In this document: piece after piece, positions 16,753 to 26,301 of the stretch
How positions within the stretch are numbered: position 1 is the stretch's first letter
Layout: the number at the start of each line of letters is the position of its first letter
Assembly: GCA_050998805.1 (NCBI GenBank)
Contig: JBPCPV010000055.1
Location: forward strand, 4,072-68,071
Direction: 5' to 3'
Source of the DNA: JAICKM01 sp050998805
GTDB lineage: Bacteria; Chloroflexota; Chloroflexia; QHBQ01; JAICKM01
Length of the DNA stretch: 64,000 nucleotides
The notes under the pieces: model-generated
The model's database searches: none
The model's input: only the letters and a program-made list of their open reading frames with translations
What the model was told of the DNA's origin: nothing
Made by a program: the position numbers and the translations under genes

Positions 16753-18877
16753 ACGGCTCCCACGCCGCCTGCCGCAGGTAGACCGACGGGCCGGGAGGCC
16801 GCAGGTCCGTCACCCCGAAGCGATACCACCCCCGCGCGAGCGACAGCCTCGGCCCCGTGAGCGGCTGCGAGACCCCTGCGGGCAGCACCGTCCCCGTCAC
16901 CAGCCGCCTGTCCTCGAGCGCGAGTTCGATGGTGTGCGGGGCGTCCGCCGACGTCGTGTCGAACTCCAGCGCGAGCCTCCCCGTGCCGCCCGGCGTCCAC
17001 AGCAGGATATAGCCCGGGTCGGGGCCGAGGCTCCGGCGCGTGCCGTGGGGCACCCGCTCAGCCAGCCCCCAGCTGTTGCCGAGGTACAGGTAGGGGTGGT
17101 CGAGCGGGGCTGGCGTCACGCTGTAGACGGTCACCTCCGGCGTCCCGGTGCCGACGACCGGCCCCGGCGCAGGCCAGTCCCACGGCGAGTTGCCCACACG
17201 GTAGTTCTTCCGCTCGTGGTAGACCGCGAAATACCCGAAGTCGTAGAGCGTGAGCAGCGCACGCGTCGCCTCCGCCCCGTCCTGCGCCAAGACGTCGGTG
17301 CCTGTGTACGGCTGCGTGAAGAGCGCGAACGGGCTGTCAGGCTGCCGATACGGGTCGGGCACCGGGCGGGGCAGGTAGCCTCCCGCGATGCCCTTGCCGT
17401 GCGCGATCTGGTTGAACATCCGGTGGTGGTCGTTGCTCGCGTGCAGCGTCACCGGCATCTCGAATATCCCGCCGGGGCGGGCGTCGAGCGCGACCTCCGC
17501 GAACGCCGGCTGCCAACCCAGCGTGTAGAGCGGCAACGGCAGCACCAGGTACTCGCCGAGGCAGAGCAGACCGGCAACAAACGCTGCCAGGCCGAAGGTC
17601 ACCGGCGGCAGCGCCGGCCGCCCGCGGACGAGCAGCCCCACGAGCGCGTCCACCCCCAGCCCCGCCAACAGCCCCGCCAGCAGCAGCAGCACCATCCCCG
17701 CGTGCGAGGGCGCGCGCAGCAACGTCATGCCCGGCAACTGCATCAGGAAGTAGTACGGCGAAGGCACCGGCGCGCCGTCCGCGAAGGTGATCGGGCTGCC
17801 GAAGCCGCCGAGGTCCGGGCCTATCGCCACGTTCAGGAAGACGAAGAACAGCACGAGCAGTGGAACCGCCCGCCGCCAATAGCGCAGGCAGCCAAGCAGG
17901 GCGAGCGCAATCACGGTGTATCCGAGGAAGCCGGTGTCGTGCCACACGGCCGGCTGCACCAGCGGGTCGCGCGTGTTCAGGAACAGCCTGTACCACGGCA
18001 TACTCGCCCCGCGTATGCTTGCGATGTTCAGGAACAGCCCCGCCCTGTTCTGCGCCGTCAGTATCTGCTCGAGCACCGAGCCGAGCACCGGGCTGTAGAT
18101 CAGCCCATAGATCGAGCCGATCAGCAGCACGCGCCCCAGCACAGGGCGCAGTTCCACCCAGCCGCCCCGCCTCCGCCGCCAGGCGATGCCCGCCGCAAGC
18201 ACCGCGAGCGCGAGCAGCGCGTAGAGGCCGTAGTACCAGCTCGACAGGTTCGCCCAGACGATGCAGAGCGCCGCAAGCAGGATCGGCCCCCGCCCCCCGC
18301 CCCGCAGCGCCCGCCACGACCAGAGCAGCGCGAACGGCAGCGCCTCCGAGACGACCAGCGAGGTCTCCCAGAAAAGCTGCATCAGGTGGTACGGCCCCGC
18401 CACGAACACCAGCCCCCCGAGCAGCGCGCCCGGCCGGCTCAACCCAAGCTCGCGGCCAAGCAGGAATGCCCCGTACCCGCCGAGCGCGAAGCTCACGAAT
18501 ATGCCGAAATTGTACCCCGCAGCGAGGCCGAACAGAGCCTGCACCGGCAGCGCCAGCGTCGCCCGAAGCCACTGCATATCGTAGAGCAGCAGGCTCAGGC
18601 CACCGCGGTAGGACGGCCAGTAGAGCAGCCCCGTGTGCAGCGGGTCGGTGTGGTGTACCTGGCTCTGCCCCACCCACCACTGCGCCCAAAGCCCTGCGTC
18701 CTGGTCGGCCATCCCGCCCCGCTCGATCGGGCTGTCGAACCCCGGCACCGCCCCCGTCAGGTGCAGCAGCAGCGGCCAAGTCGCCAGCACCCCAAGCAGC
18801 AAATAGCCGCCGAGCGCGCCGACATGCCACGGCCACCGGTCGCGGTGGGTGGGCGGGGCTTGGGTGGGTCTTGCCAT
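16751..18877 (-). CDS. Polytopic membrane protein, GT-C/YfhO-like
   Basis: 708 residues from the ATG at 18877. About twelve hydrophobic segments fill residues 20-500. The first outer loop carries the acidic, His-rich stretch QWWVGQSQVHHTDPLHTGLLYWP, comparable to the first catalytic loop of GT-C glycosyltransferases. The C-terminal 200 residues are hydrophilic and probably outside, ending in a beta-rich domain (residues ~600-708). This layout resembles YfhO-like and other lipid-phosphate-sugar-using glycosyltransferases, but I see no decisive motif. A longer in-frame start (18898) would include the -10 region and is less likely. Confidence 0.65.
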   Translation of the reverse strand: MARPTQAPPTHRDRWPWHVGALGGYLLLGVLATWPLLLHLTGAVPGFDSPIERGGMADQDAGLWAQWWVGQSQVHHTDPLHTGLLYWPSYRGGLSLLLYDMQWLRATLALPVQALFGLAAGYNFGIFVSFALGGYGAFLLGRELGLSRPGALLGGLVFVAGPYHLMQLFWETSLVVSEALPFALLWSWRALRGGGRGPILLAALCIVWANLSSWYYGLYALLALAVLAAGIAWRRRRGGWVELRPVLGRVLLIGSIYGLIYSPVLGSVLEQILTAQNRAGLFLNIASIRGASMPWYRLFLNTRDPLVQPAVWHDTGFLGYTVIALALLGCLRYWRRAVPLLVLFFVFLNVAIGPDLGGFGSPITFADGAPVPSPYYFLMQLPGMTLLRAPSHAGMVLLLLAGLLAGLGVDALVGLLVRGRPALPPVTFGLAAFVAGLLCLGEYLVLPLPLYTLGWQPAFAEVALDARPGGIFEMPVTLHASNDHHRMFNQIAHGKGIAGGYLPRPVPDPYRQPDSPFALFTQPYTGTDVLAQDGAEATRALLTLYDFGYFAVYHERKNYRVGNSPWDWPAPGPVVGTGTPEVTVYSVTPAPLDHPYLYLGNSWGLAERVPHGTRRSLGPDPGYILLWTPGGTGRLALEFDTTSADAPHTIELALEDRRLVTGTVLPAGVSQPLTGPRLSLARGWYRFGVTDLRPPGPSVYLRQAAWEP

Positions 18878-18886
18878 GATCCCGCC

Positions 18887-18892
18887 ATTATA
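18887..18892 (-). promoter_or_regulatory. TGC-TATAAT extended -10, leaderless-type start
   Basis: TGCTATAAT on the minus strand lies only 9-10 bases before the ATG at 18877. With the usual 6-7 bases to the start site, the mRNA would begin about three bases ahead of the start codon and have almost no leader. No good -35 is seen at the proper distance. Confidence 0.5.
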
Positions 18893-18960
18893 GCACAAGA
18901 TCGATCCACCAAAAGCGAGGGAAGGCGGTGCCCACCGGAGATCTGATATAATTCGGAGAT

Positions 18961-18993
18961 TAGCTGACGGCTGAAAGCTGACGGCTGAAAGCT
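18961..18993. repeat. CTGACGG/CTGAAAG heptamer array
   Basis: AGCTGACGGCTGAAAGCTGA is repeated in part, about four units of seven bases, immediately upstream of the ribosome-binding site (ACAGGAGGC) of the P-loop protein gene at 19021. Confidence 0.7.
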
Positions 18994-19020
18994 AACACGG
19001 GTGACAGGAGGCACACATTC

Positions 19021-19554
19021 ATGTTGGGGCACCGCATAGTAGTCGTCGGTTCGTCAGGCTCCGGCAAGACGACGCTCGCGCGCCTCCTCTCCCGGCAGCT
19101 CGACCTGCCGCACGTCGAACTTGACGCGCTGCACTGGGAGCCGGGCTGGGTTGAAGCCTCCCTCCCCGCCTTCCGCGAACGGGTCGCAGCCTCTCTCAGC
19201 AACGACGCCTGGGTGGTGGACGGCAACTACAGCAGAGTCCGCGACATCTCCTGGCCCCGCGCCGACACCATCGTTTGGCTCGACTACTCCCTGCCGGTCA
19301 TACTGGCGCGCCTCGCCCGCCGCACATTCCGGCGCGTCTTCACGCAAGAAGAGTTGTGGAACGGCAACCGCGAGTCTCTCCGGGGTGCGTTCATAGGCCG
19401 CGACTCCCTCTTCATGTGGGCGCTCACCACCTACCGCCGCCGTCGCCGCGAGTACCCCCAGCTCCTCGCCTCACCCGCCTACACCCACCTCCACCTAGTC
19501 CGCCTCCGCTCCCCCCGCGAAACCGCCCGCCTTCTGTCCCGCACCGACGCCTGA
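19021..19554 (+). CDS. P-loop NTPase, FlaR/adenylate-kinase-like family
   Basis: 177 residues. Walker A is GSSGSGKTTLA at 10-20, followed by LDLPHVELDALHWEPGW, the arrangement of the family annotated as DNA topology modulation protein FlaR-like or adenylate-kinase-like. A mid-protein WVVDGNYSRVRD segment (about 65-76) and a Walker B-like DTIVWLDYSLP (about 82-92) fit the same family. The C-terminus is strongly basic (YRRRRREY) and ends in LVRLRSPRETARLL. A clear Shine-Dalgarno (AGGAGG) precedes the ATG. Real substrates of this family are not established; a small-molecule kinase is likely. Confidence 0.75.
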   Translation: MLGHRIVVVGSSGSGKTTLARLLSRQLDLPHVELDALHWEPGWVEASLPAFRERVAASLSNDAWVVDGNYSRVRDISWPRADTIVWLDYSLPVILARLARRTFRRVFTQEELWNGNRESLRGAFIGRDSLFMWALTTYRRRRREYPQLLASPAYTHLHLVRLRSPRETARLLSRTDA

Positions 19555-19590
19555 CGCCCGACGGTTCACGGCTGACCGTACACACCGCCC

Positions 19591-19638
19591 GTACCGCCGT
19601 CTCGGCGGCCTCCGCCGTACCGCCGCCGTCTCGGCGGC
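19591..19638. repeat. Two tandem REP-like palindromes; the rest of 19555-19883 has no gene
   Basis: Palindromes at 19594-19608 and 19622-19638 (GCCGCCGTCTCGGCGGC in the second), each preceded by GTAC. ACTCCGC heptamers follow at about 19650. From 19665 to 19883 I see no gene: an AT-richer stretch contains an ACCCTC/GAGGGT inverted repeat around TATATAAAG (about 19730-19760) and ends in AAAGCTGACG heptamer remnants. Confidence 0.65.
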
Positions 19639-19883
19639 TCCGTCAATCCGCACTCCGCACTCGTCTAGGTCTTTCGGAGTATCTTTCGCCCCAGACCCCG
19701 TTTTGCCCCCAAATCTGGCAGTAAATGACCCTCGAAATGGATATATAAAGTGAGAGGGTTAAAATAGCACGAGATTTACGCACGAAAAAAGCAGCAGATC
19801 GCCATGCAACGACAACTCAGCACTCAAAACCGCAAAAGATCCGTCGAAAGACCGATGCGCGCCCTGAAAGCTGACGCCCCGGC

Positions 19884-22535
19884 TCAGAACCGCCCGTAGA
19901 AGTACGGCACGATTAGCACCAGCAGCGCGTAGAGGTCGAGATAGACAAGCCCCGCCAGCCCGGTCCAGGCGGCCCAACGGCGTGCGCCGGCAGGCAGCAG
20001 CCCCACCCACCCGCGCAGCCCCGCCAGCCCCAGCCAGACCATCGGCACGATCAGCACGAACAGGTAGCGGCCCTGCGGCAGGTCGAGGTAGCCCCACCAC
20101 GCGCGTTGCCGCAGGTAGCGCGCGACTATCGCCGCGACCATCCAGGCCGCCGTGACCGCCGTGATCAGCGCGAAGGCCCTAAGCCCGCCCGGCACCTGCC
20201 GCCGCGCGAGCGCGACCCCCCAGCCCGCGACTGCCGCCGCCACCAGCAGGCCGATCACTTGGTAATATAGTTCAGGGAGCTGTAGCTCGGTTACCAGCCA
20301 GCCGAACCAGCCCCAGTAGGACCGGTAGCCGCTGTCGAGGTAGAGCCGGACCACGCTCCCCACGTCGAACGGCTGCCGGTTCGCCAGAGTGTCGGCGATC
20401 TCCGCGCTCTCCATCTGCGAGGGCAGCCGGGTCAGCAGCCGGCCGAGCGCCGAATCTCGGCGGAGCTGAGCGCCCGGCTCCTGCATCGCCGCGTTGTAGA
20501 GGCGCGGGGCGGGCGGGGCGGGGCCGCTTGCCGCAGGCTCCAGCGCGGCGTCCGAAAGCTGCGCCGGAGCATCGGCGCGCACGATGCAGCGGATGAACGC
20601 TAGGTCCGCCGGCACCGTCGCGGTCGCGCTGATCTCCTGCCACGCCGAGAGCATCGGCACCATGCCGGTCACCGGGCTGAGGGCGCGTGTGCCGTCGTCA
20701 ACCGTCACGGTCAGGTTGCCGGGCCTCGCCCCCGGAGCCGCCCGCGCCCAGATGCGGAACGTCAGCGTGTAGGCAGGGTGGCCTCCCGGCAGGTTGAGCC
20801 GCTGGAAGACCTCCCGCCCGGCGGCTAGGCCGGTCACGTAGGAGCCGCTGTGAGCGTCTGTGGCGGCGATGCGGGGCGCTCGCTGCCCATACTCAGTGTA
20901 CCAAGCTACCTGCATCCCGCGCCGGTCGAACCCATCGTCCCACGCCCAAGCCGCGAGCAGCGCGAGGCCCACCGACACCAGCCCCACGCCAAGCCACAAC
21001 ACCTGGCGCGGTGCGAACGGCGGGTGGCGAGTGGCGAGTGGTGAACGGCGAACGGCGAGCGCCGCGAGCGCGGCCCCCGCCCACAATACCGGGGAGGCGA
21101 GCGCCGCCGTCGCCTTCACGGCGAATCCGGCTGCGGCCAGCAACAGACCCGCTCCCGAAGTGGCGAGCCACGCCCTACATAATGGCCTGGCGCGTGTCAG
21201 CTGCAAGCAGAATAGCGCCAGAGCCGACACCAACAGCTCGGCAAGCACATCGTTGTTCGCCATGCCGTCAACGAAGGCCCGCATCGGCAGCAGCGCGACT
21301 GCCAGTGGCAGCGCGAGCCGTATCGCCGGCGTCTCGCCGGCCCCGGGCGCGAGCAGCAGCGCGCAGCCCCACGCTGCCACGACCACGACCGCGCCCAGCA
21401 GCACCGAAACCGCCCGCGCGAGGTACAGGCCCAGGTCAGGTGGCACCCGGTCCGGCCCGCCGCCCGCGCGCAGCGCCAGGGCCGCCGGCCAATAGTAGAG
21501 CGGCGGCTGGCGAGTTTCAACGAACATCGTCGAGGCCCCGCCGTTGGACGCCGGCGTGATGAACCCCGCCGCGGAGCCGCCGGGCGCTCCATACCAGGAC
21601 ACGCTGCGCGTGAAGTCGCGTGCGTCCATCGCCGCCAAGATCGAGTGTTCGATGCGCGCCCGCTCCTGCTGCGCCGCCGGGCCGTTGTCCGACGGATCGA
21701 AGCCTGCCGCGAGGAGGGCAGAATATGCGTAGTGTGAGAACTCGTCCGGCCCCTGCCAGGGCGGCACGACCAGCGCCCAGACCGCGCCGTGGGCCAGCGC
21801 GAATCCGCCGAGCAGCGCGCCGAGCAGTGTACGACGCCTGCGCGTCCCGCCGAACCAGCCGTGCGCCGCCCCCCACAGTATCAGCCCGAGCAGCAGGCAG
21901 GCCGCAAGCCCGGCGAGCGAGAGCGCCGACGGCCCCCATGCCGGAAGCTGCGCCGCCATGCCCGACACGGCGTCGGCGAGCAGTGCCCAGGGCGGGGCGT
22001 CGTAATCCAGCCCGAAGGCGAGGTCGCCGGGGAGCGGGCGGCGGTCCTGCGTCGCCTGGCCGTAGGGGTAAGGGTCGCCGTGCCCCATCGCCCAGTAGGC
22101 GGTCACCGCGTTGCCGGGCGCGCCGCCGATGTCCTCCAACTCTACATAGTACCCCTGTACACCACTGCCGGGGATCGGCGGGAAGGAGAAGCGATGCCAA
22201 ACGTTGTCGGCCACCTCGTCGGCGGGCAGCCGCACCGTCGCCAAATCCGTCGCATCGCCCACGGACCGCCGCAGGTGCAGCACGACCGTGCCGCTCAGGG
22301 TGTGTGCATACGTCGCAAGCTGGAGTTCGACGCCGGAGAGGCCGTCGTGCCGCGCCGTGAACGTCTGACCCAGGCTGTGGCCCGCAGTCAGTTCGCCGGC
22401 AACCCCCGTCGCGTCGCTGTAGCGCGTGTGGCCGAGCTTGTCCGACACACCCGCGAGCAGCGCGACGAGCAGCACCAACGCCGGCAGCCACCAGGCGAGG
22501 CGCGCCCCAAGCCGCCGATATGGGTGCCCCTGCAT
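19884..22535 (-). CDS. DUF2142-like large polytopic membrane protein
   Basis: 883 residues. After a first helix (13-31) a periplasmic beta-rich domain of about 180 residues follows, with a jelly-roll-like pattern (GQTFTARHDGLSGVELQL). The membrane core starts near 205 and includes VVPPWQGPDEFSHYAYS (about 254-270), the conserved first-loop motif of DUF2142/GT-C proteins. A second outer domain of about 170 residues lies between later helices (about 530-700). The C-terminus is again a bundle of helices. Last gene of an operon with a glycosyltransferase and a ligase, one base after the ligase stop. Role in surface glycan transfer is inferred from fold and context. Confidence 0.7.
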   Translation of the reverse strand: MQGHPYRRLGARLAWWLPALVLLVALLAGVSDKLGHTRYSDATGVAGELTAGHSLGQTFTARHDGLSGVELQLATYAHTLSGTVVLHLRRSVGDATDLATVRLPADEVADNVWHRFSFPPIPGSGVQGYYVELEDIGGAPGNAVTAYWAMGHGDPYPYGQATQDRRPLPGDLAFGLDYDAPPWALLADAVSGMAAQLPAWGPSALSLAGLAACLLLGLILWGAAHGWFGGTRRRRTLLGALLGGFALAHGAVWALVVPPWQGPDEFSHYAYSALLAAGFDPSDNGPAAQQERARIEHSILAAMDARDFTRSVSWYGAPGGSAAGFITPASNGGASTMFVETRQPPLYYWPAALALRAGGGPDRVPPDLGLYLARAVSVLLGAVVVVAAWGCALLLAPGAGETPAIRLALPLAVALLPMRAFVDGMANNDVLAELLVSALALFCLQLTRARPLCRAWLATSGAGLLLAAAGFAVKATAALASPVLWAGAALAALAVRRSPLATRHPPFAPRQVLWLGVGLVSVGLALLAAWAWDDGFDRRGMQVAWYTEYGQRAPRIAATDAHSGSYVTGLAAGREVFQRLNLPGGHPAYTLTFRIWARAAPGARPGNLTVTVDDGTRALSPVTGMVPMLSAWQEISATATVPADLAFIRCIVRADAPAQLSDAALEPAASGPAPPAPRLYNAAMQEPGAQLRRDSALGRLLTRLPSQMESAEIADTLANRQPFDVGSVVRLYLDSGYRSYWGWFGWLVTELQLPELYYQVIGLLVAAAVAGWGVALARRQVPGGLRAFALITAVTAAWMVAAIVARYLRQRAWWGYLDLPQGRYLFVLIVPMVWLGLAGLRGWVGLLPAGARRWAAWTGLAGLVYLDLYALLVLIVPYFYGRF

Positions 22536-22536
22536 C

Positions 22537-24057
22537 TCAGGCGTCGGCTGCGCCCGCAGGCTGGGACCGGACCGGGCGCGCGACCCCTTCGGAGGCGACC
22601 AACATTGCGAACAGCAGCCATGTGAAGCCGAGCCAGCTCCCCTCGGTCACTTGGTAAGCTATGAGCAGGCCGACGAAGCTCACCTCCAGGCCGAACACCA
22701 CGAAGCGCGTCGTGTCCCAGGCGGCGGGAGGGCCGCGCAGCAGCCGCACCCCGCGCCACGCGGCGAGCGCGCCCGCCGTAGAGAGAAACGCCAGGCCGAC
22801 GATGCCGGTGTCGAACAGCGTGTGCAGCTCGAGGTTCGCTATCCAGTAGCTGTGGTCGAAAGGAGGGGGGTAAAGCTGCGGGAACGCGCCCGCCCCCCAG
22901 CCGAGCACCGGACTCCTCCGCCAGCCCTCGAACGCCTGCGAGTAAATCCGCTCGCGGCTGGTTACTGAGACCGACTCGTTGAAGGACGCCGCGTCCTGCA
23001 CCTTGCCGACAAAGGTTGAGCTTTTGCTGACCGGCACCGGAGTGGCGATGGACGCGGCGGCAACGCCGACGGGCGTCGGCACCGGCGTCGGGCCATCCGG
23101 AACATCGGCAGGCGGCCCATGCCCCGTGATGATGGATTGCACGCCCTGCTCGACCTGCCCGTAGGTCAGGTTCCAGGGCGTCGCCGACTTCCAACTAAGC
23201 GTCGGCATGAAGAAGTTGCCGACGACCAGGCCGAGGGCGATCCCGATCGCGCCCGGCAGCGCCCAGCGACGGATCAGCAGGCGGCTATCCGCGAGCCTCA
23301 GCCAGGCTCCGAGCGCCCAAAGCCCGACAAGCAGCGCGCCGCCGATCGCCCAGACCGTCCGCGTCATGCTCAACATCATGCCGCAATAGGCGCAAGCGAC
23401 GGCGAACATCAGCGCGCACTGTCGGAGCGGTGTTGCGAAAGCCGGTGCCATGCTCAGGGCGAAGCCGAGCGCGGCCACGGTCAGCGAGTAGCTGCCGAGG
23501 ATGTTTGGCTCCCACATCGTGCCCTGCACCTTCGGCGTGACGGTGAAGATGCCGTCCTGGTACGCGCGGTCGAGCGTGAGGCCGGCATCGATCCCGAAGA
23601 ATGTGTAGAGCAGCGCACAGGCGAGCGCTATCAGGCCGACCCCGGCCCCGGCGGCTACCCACGCAGAAGCAGCCCAGACGACCGCCTCCTCGGAGCCGAG
23701 CAGGAGCCTCGCCCCGATATAGAGGATGACCAGCCCCGCGATGATCACCGCGAACTTCAGGCTCTCTTTCTTGTCGGGAGCGAAAACCAGCGACGCAGCC
23801 ACGTTCGCGCCCAGCCAGCCAAGCACGCAGACCTCGATGATGCCGAGTGTGCGAAGCGCCGCGCCCCGGCTCCGTGCCACCGCCCAGACCGCCACCAGCC
23901 CTCCGACAAGCAGTTCGGTTCGCAGGTTGAGACCGCCCGCGCTGAGGCTCAGGTGGTCGGTCGCCGTCGCCGCCACAAGCAGCGCCAACGCGATCAAGGC
24001 TGCTCGGCTGGTCAGGAGCGCCCTAGCTGTTCCACGCGCCAGGGGCGCGCTAGTCAT
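22537..24057 (-). CDS. O-antigen ligase / polymerase family membrane protein
   Basis: 506 residues from the ATG at 24057, which overlaps the upstream glycosyltransferase stop by 8 bases; a start at 24087 is possible. It has about eleven hydrophobic segments. The Wzy_C-type hallmark occurs near residues 380-400: GWGAGAFPQLYPP followed by YWIANLELHTLFDTGIVG, the 'lExH.lf.tGi.G' signature. A Pro/Thr/Val-rich linker (VPDGPTPVPTPVGVAAASI) interrupts the large outer loop. It is a second ligase/polymerase beside the one at 2454 and the domain at 6121, so the window has at least three. Confidence 0.8.
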   Translation of the reverse strand: MTSAPLARGTARALLTSRAALIALALLVAATATDHLSLSAGGLNLRTELLVGGLVAVWAVARSRGAALRTLGIIEVCVLGWLGANVAASLVFAPDKKESLKFAVIIAGLVILYIGARLLLGSEEAVVWAASAWVAAGAGVGLIALACALLYTFFGIDAGLTLDRAYQDGIFTVTPKVQGTMWEPNILGSYSLTVAALGFALSMAPAFATPLRQCALMFAVACAYCGMMLSMTRTVWAIGGALLVGLWALGAWLRLADSRLLIRRWALPGAIGIALGLVVGNFFMPTLSWKSATPWNLTYGQVEQGVQSIITGHGPPADVPDGPTPVPTPVGVAAASIATPVPVSKSSTFVGKVQDAASFNESVSVTSRERIYSQAFEGWRRSPVLGWGAGAFPQLYPPPFDHSYWIANLELHTLFDTGIVGLAFLSTAGALAAWRGVRLLRGPPAAWDTTRFVVFGLEVSFVGLLIAYQVTEGSWLGFTWLLFAMLVASEGVARPVRSQPAGAADA

Positions 24058-25234
24058 TCGAGAGATCCAGGCTCGTGTTCGCCTCATCGGGCTTGGGCAG
24101 ACCCGTTCTCACAACCCTCGTCGTGCCGATCCCGTTCAGCGTGCGCTGGAACAGCTTGAGATACTGGTCGGTGATCGCCTCCCACGAGTAGTGTTCGTGA
24201 ACGTGCGCCAGAGAGAGAGCGCGCTGTGCCTCGACAGTTTCGGGGCAGTCGAGCAACCGCTGGAGCAGACCCGCGAGGCTCGGCGCGCCCAGCTTGCCAT
24301 CGTAGGCGAAGCCGGTTGGCCCCAGTGTCTCAATGTTCTCAGGGATGCCGTTAGCCACAACGCAACTCCCGAAGCCCATCGCCTCGATGAGCGCAGGGTG
24401 AGCGCCCCCGACCTCCGACGGCTCGACGAAGCAGTAAGCATTCGCGCTCAACTCGCGGTAGCCCGCGCCGAAGACGTATCCCGTGAAGACCAGGTCCTTG
24501 TTGGGCCGCGCCCTCAGCGACGCGACATATGCCTCCGAATAGACCGAGTCGCCGACGATGACGCACTTCATGCCGTACCGGTGCTCGAGCATGGCGAAGG
24601 CGTCGAGCAGGTGGTGGACGCAGTTCTCAGGCACCAGCCGCCCCACGAACAGGATATACTTCCTCGGCTCAAGCCCCCACTGCCGCAGCGTCTCTCCCGG
24701 AGGCAGCGGCTCGACCTCCGAGCCGTAGACGATGTAGGGGATGATGACGTTGTACCTGTCGCGGTAGTACTTCTGCACAATCGTCGAGTCGGTGAGCATG
24801 GCATTGGGCAGACGGGTCGCCAGCCGCTCCGCCAGGCGTATATACCGCTTCGCCGGCTCCGGCCACTTTTGGCGCTGCCAGTCGAGGCCGTCCACGTTCA
24901 AGATCGTCCGCTTGCCGGTGAGCCGGGGTATCCAGCTTACCGGGCTGTTGCCGACGATGAAGTAGAGGCAGATGTCATATGGCTGGGTGAGGGCGTGCAG
25001 CGACGACAAGAACGTGTGGGTGATCGTGTCGAGGTACTTGTTCCTGACAGTCGGCAGCTTGACCAAGCGCATTCCCAGGTAGGTCTCACCCGCATATTTG
25101 ATCTGCCGGCTGCGGCAATAGACGGTGACTTCGTGCCCGCGCGCGGCCAGCCTCGCCCCCACCTGCTCGACGCATGTCTCGAATCCGCCATAGTTTGCCG
25201 GCACACCCCGCGTACCAAGCAGCGCAATCTTCAT
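24050..25234 (-). CDS. Family 4 glycosyltransferase with DUF1972-type N-terminus
   Basis: 394 residues from the ATG at 25234. MKIALLGTRGVPANYGGFET is the classic N-terminus of DUF1972/rhamnosyltransferase-like GT4 enzymes, followed by YDICLYFIVGNSP and VDGLDWQRQKW. The C-terminal Rossmann half contains LFVGRLVPENCVHHLLDAF and the EX7E-like region EPSEVGGAHPALIEAMGFG (about 290-308), as in retaining GT-B enzymes. Homologues such as streptococcal WchF/Cps2T add beta-1,4-rhamnose early in capsule assembly, but donor specificity cannot be read here. First gene of a three-gene glycan operon. Confidence 0.85.
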   Translation of the reverse strand: MKIALLGTRGVPANYGGFETCVEQVGARLAARGHEVTVYCRSRQIKYAGETYLGMRLVKLPTVRNKYLDTITHTFLSSLHALTQPYDICLYFIVGNSPVSWIPRLTGKRTILNVDGLDWQRQKWPEPAKRYIRLAERLATRLPNAMLTDSTIVQKYYRDRYNVIIPYIVYGSEVEPLPPGETLRQWGLEPRKYILFVGRLVPENCVHHLLDAFAMLEHRYGMKCVIVGDSVYSEAYVASLRARPNKDLVFTGYVFGAGYRELSANAYCFVEPSEVGGAHPALIEAMGFGSCVVANGIPENIETLGPTGFAYDGKLGAPSLAGLLQRLLDCPETVEAQRALSLAHVHEHYSWEAITDQYLKLFQRTLNGIGTTRVVRTGLPKPDEANTSLDLSND

Positions 25235-25281
25235 CCGGGGCTGACCTCTATCCACCGCCAACGCTAGCTTCCTGTCAGCAA

Positions 25282-25344
25282 AGTATACAATAAGCGGCCT
25301 CACCAGCGCAAGCGGTTGACAAAGCTCTGCCCACTAGCTACAAT
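25282..25344. promoter_or_regulatory. Divergent promoters for the GT4 operon and the nucleotidyltransferase gene
   Basis: Plus strand: TTGACA (25316-25321), 17 bases, TACAAT (25339-25344), about 40 bases before the ATG at 25387; a strong vegetative promoter. Minus strand: TTGCGC (25311-25306), 18 bases, TATACT (25287-25282), about 48 bases before the ATG at 25234. The -35 elements of the two lie within 15 bases of each other, so a shared regulator could act on both. Confidence 0.65.
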
Positions 25345-25386
25345 TGTGGAAAAGCCCGATCCTTACGCGAGCAAAAGGCAGTAGAG

Positions 25387-26301
25387 ATGGCCCCGACATG
25401 CGCGCTCATCGCTGACAAAAACAGAGAGGCAAACGGCTGCATCCCCACCGAGGCCGTGCTGCGGACGCTGACCTACGCCGATCTCTTCGACTACCCGCTG
25501 ACAGTCGAGGAGATCGCACACTATCTGATCGAGTGCGACCTGACCCCGGATCAAGTCGAGGGTGCGCTGCTTGGGGCGGGGGCTGCGGTGGAGCAGACCG
25601 ACGGCTTCTACTACCTGCGCGGGCACGGGGCGGTGGTCGGGCTGCGTCGGGGGCGCGCTGCGACTGCGGCAAAGCTCTGGGGGCGCGCCCGCCTCTACAC
25701 CCAGCTGCTGCGACGCTTCCCCTACGTGCGGATGCTTGCGGTCAGCGGCGCTCTGGCTATGGACAACGCATCTGAGCCTGCCGATATAGACCTGCTCGTG
25801 ATAGCCGAGCCGGGTCGGGTCTGGATCTGCCGTCGCGCGCTGGTGCTGGCGGTGCGCTGCATCCGCCTGCTCGGAGACGAACTCTGCCCGAACTTCATCC
25901 TCGCCTCAGACAGCCTCGCGCTGATCCAGCAGGATCTCTTCACGGCCCACGAACTCGCGCAGATGCGCCCGATGTCCGGCTACCGCGTCTATCGCCAGAC
26001 GCTCGCGCAGAACCCCTGGATGCGCTCCTACCTGCCGAACGCCGTGCCCTGGCCCGCCCCCAACGAAGGCCGCTCCCTCTTACACAACCCGATCCAGCGC
26101 GTCGCTGAACTCTTACTCAGCCGCCGGATCTTCGCCGGCTGGGAACGCTGGGAGATGGAGCGCATGTCGCGCAAACTCGGCCAAGATAGAGCAACCGGCG
26201 ACGAAGAAATCTGCTGCACCCCCAGCCAGTGCAAGGGCCACACCGCCGGCTACCGCCGCAACGTCCTCGCCCGCTACGCCGAGCGGAACGTTGAGTTTTG
26301 A
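25387..26301 (+). CDS. Nucleotidyltransferase-fold protein with N-terminal winged-helix-like region
   Basis: 304 residues. Residues about 20-75 resemble a small helical/winged domain (AVLRTLTYADLFDYPLTVEEIAHYL and a later DGFYYLRG). The nucleotidyltransferase core is the 'SGALAMDNASEPADIDLLVIAEPGRVW' region, with the Ser-Gly and the Asp-x-Asp metal-binding pair (ADIDLLVIA, about 136-144). Proteins of this kind are common in Chloroflexota and sit near glycan genes; target unknown. It ends in NVEF with the TGA provided by a heptamer (TGAGTTT) repeat. Preceded by a consensus promoter. Confidence 0.7.
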   Translation: MAPTCALIADKNREANGCIPTEAVLRTLTYADLFDYPLTVEEIAHYLIECDLTPDQVEGALLGAGAAVEQTDGFYYLRGHGAVVGLRRGRAATAAKLWGRARLYTQLLRRFPYVRMLAVSGALAMDNASEPADIDLLVIAEPGRVWICRRALVLAVRCIRLLGDELCPNFILASDSLALIQQDLFTAHELAQMRPMSGYRVYRQTLAQNPWMRSYLPNAVPWPAPNEGRSLLHNPIQRVAELLLSRRIFAGWERWEMERMSRKLGQDRATGDEEICCTPSQCKGHTAGYRRNVLARYAERNVEF

